Source: Neoechinorhynchus agilis
Lineage: Eukaryota; Acanthocephala
DNA length: 64,000 bases
Direction: 5' to 3'
NCBI GenBank assembly: GCA_051530055.1
Contig: CM121341.1
Coordinates: 5,084,001-5,148,000, forward strand
The position numbers and the translations under genes are program-made. Positions 63,470 through 64,000 of the stretch are shown here, piece by piece. The notes under the pieces were generated by a model. It worked only from the letters and a program-made list of their open reading frames with translations. It had not been told where the DNA came from and searched no databases. How positions within the stretch are numbered: the first letter of the stretch is position 1; each line of letters begins with the position of its first letter.

Positions 63470-64000
63470 GTACTAAATTTCGATTTCCTTATTTTCTAAG
63501 CGGCAACTATCAAATCTTCAGATCAAAATCTTTTAAAAGTGTTTGAACATTGAATTATTTAGATAGGTTGTTTTCTAGCATAAAAACTAAAATGATTTTT
63601 TATAATTTTGGTAATCTCGCCTCATCAGTCATTGATTCGCAAGTTTTCTGCAATTTAAGAGATCCGAGCTTAAATTGTTGAAAACTTGCGAATCAATAAC
63701 TGATGAGGCAAGGTTACCTCTTTCGAAATATTTCCCTTATAAATCAAAATCAAAGTGGTTATGACCAAGAGTATGTTCACCAAAATAATACTTTGACTGA
63801 TAAAATGATTTTATTTTTAAAATCCGATATTTCGGCCAAACAACCTTGATCAAAAGGCGTACAAGATTGCGCCGAATTATCAGAGTTTAAAAATAAAATC
63901 ATTTTAATTTCTACGCCAGAAAACAACCCTGTAAAAGTGTAACTAGATCTTGTTCTTTGCCAATCGCCTTTATAAGAGAAAATGCTACTCTCATCATTTT
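63470..64000. repeat. Nested foldback in the last visible UNC80 intron
   Basis: The outer inverted repeat is 63562-63931 (aggttgttttctagcataaa with the complement of ctacgccagaaaacaaccct), arms ~40 bases. Inside is a second at 63610-63717 (ggtaatctcgcctcatcagt with actgatgaggcaaggttacc), ~45-base arms. Words such as gaaatatttccc and ttcaccaaaa tie it to the TMEM33-intron foldback family. Confidence 0.75.

Overview
The window is nuclear DNA of a small-genome animal. Genes are compact and mostly have zero to a few very short introns. About 20 canonical GT-AG introns can be placed by homology. Most are 40-58 nt, two are only 27 and 32 nt, and several longer ones are filled with tandem repeats or foldback elements. 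Recognised genes are HSP70, a Tctex-type dynein light chain, cyclin L, COP9 signalosome subunit 8 (two copies), BAF/BANF1, TMEM33, a histone H3 variant, the axonemal-dynein assembly factor DNAAF5/HEATR2, an aldo-keto reductase, a rhodopsin-like GPCR and the 3' part of UNC80. DNAAF5 implies motile cilia or flagellated sperm and argues against a nematode; UNC80 implies neurons. Compactness, tiny introns and candidate non-GT-AG introns would suit an appendicularian tunicate (Oikopleura/Fritillaria-like), but that is a low-confidence guess and other small-genome ciliated animals remain possible.

Layout. 0-15 kb: a repetitive tail-anchored protein gene, a LINE relic, a 41-bp minisatellite ending just upstream of HSP70, an AT-hook gene, a Tctex light-chain gene, cyclin L with a minisatellite in intron 2, and a second LINE relic. 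15.8-29.7 kb: a palindrome of two ~5.8-kb arms around a 2.26-kb spacer. Each arm carries a Penelope-like (GIY-YIG) relic at its outer end, then gene 'A', CSN8, a 28S-rRNA-like fragment, a small putative gene and gene 'B'. The spacer holds a third copy of A. A and B look like distant paralogues with an N-terminal helical domain resembling the TFIIS/Elongin-A N-terminal fold. The right-arm copies of A and B are intact; left-arm and spacer copies carry single-base frameshifts.

29.7-47 kb: BAF; a 149-bp satellite whose every full monomer carries a perfect tRNA-type B-box; TMEM33; a reverse-oriented LINE fragment nearly identical to one 32 kb away; an H3 variant with a 17-residue glycine-rich tail insertion next to a 102-bp satellite carrying bZIP-like sites; a 165-bp satellite abutting the 3' end of DNAAF5; a LINE relic; and the aldo-keto reductase.

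47-64 kb: a group of intronless TATA-driven cysteine-rich genes (one Cys/Asn-rich, two CGP-repeat proteins like fly sperm-tail Mst proteins), an acidic, probably myristoylated AKAP-like protein, a GPCR, and UNC80 running off the right edge.

Themes: (1) a possible sperm/cilium gene set (DNAAF5, Tctex, CGP proteins, AKAP-like protein, H3 variant); (2) tandem repeats and foldbacks expanding in introns and promoter-proximal DNA; (3) two conserved genes (TMEM33, AKR) interrupted by inserts whose ends form a stem and which fit no GT-AG solution. These hairpin-ended candidate introns are the most unusual signal here.
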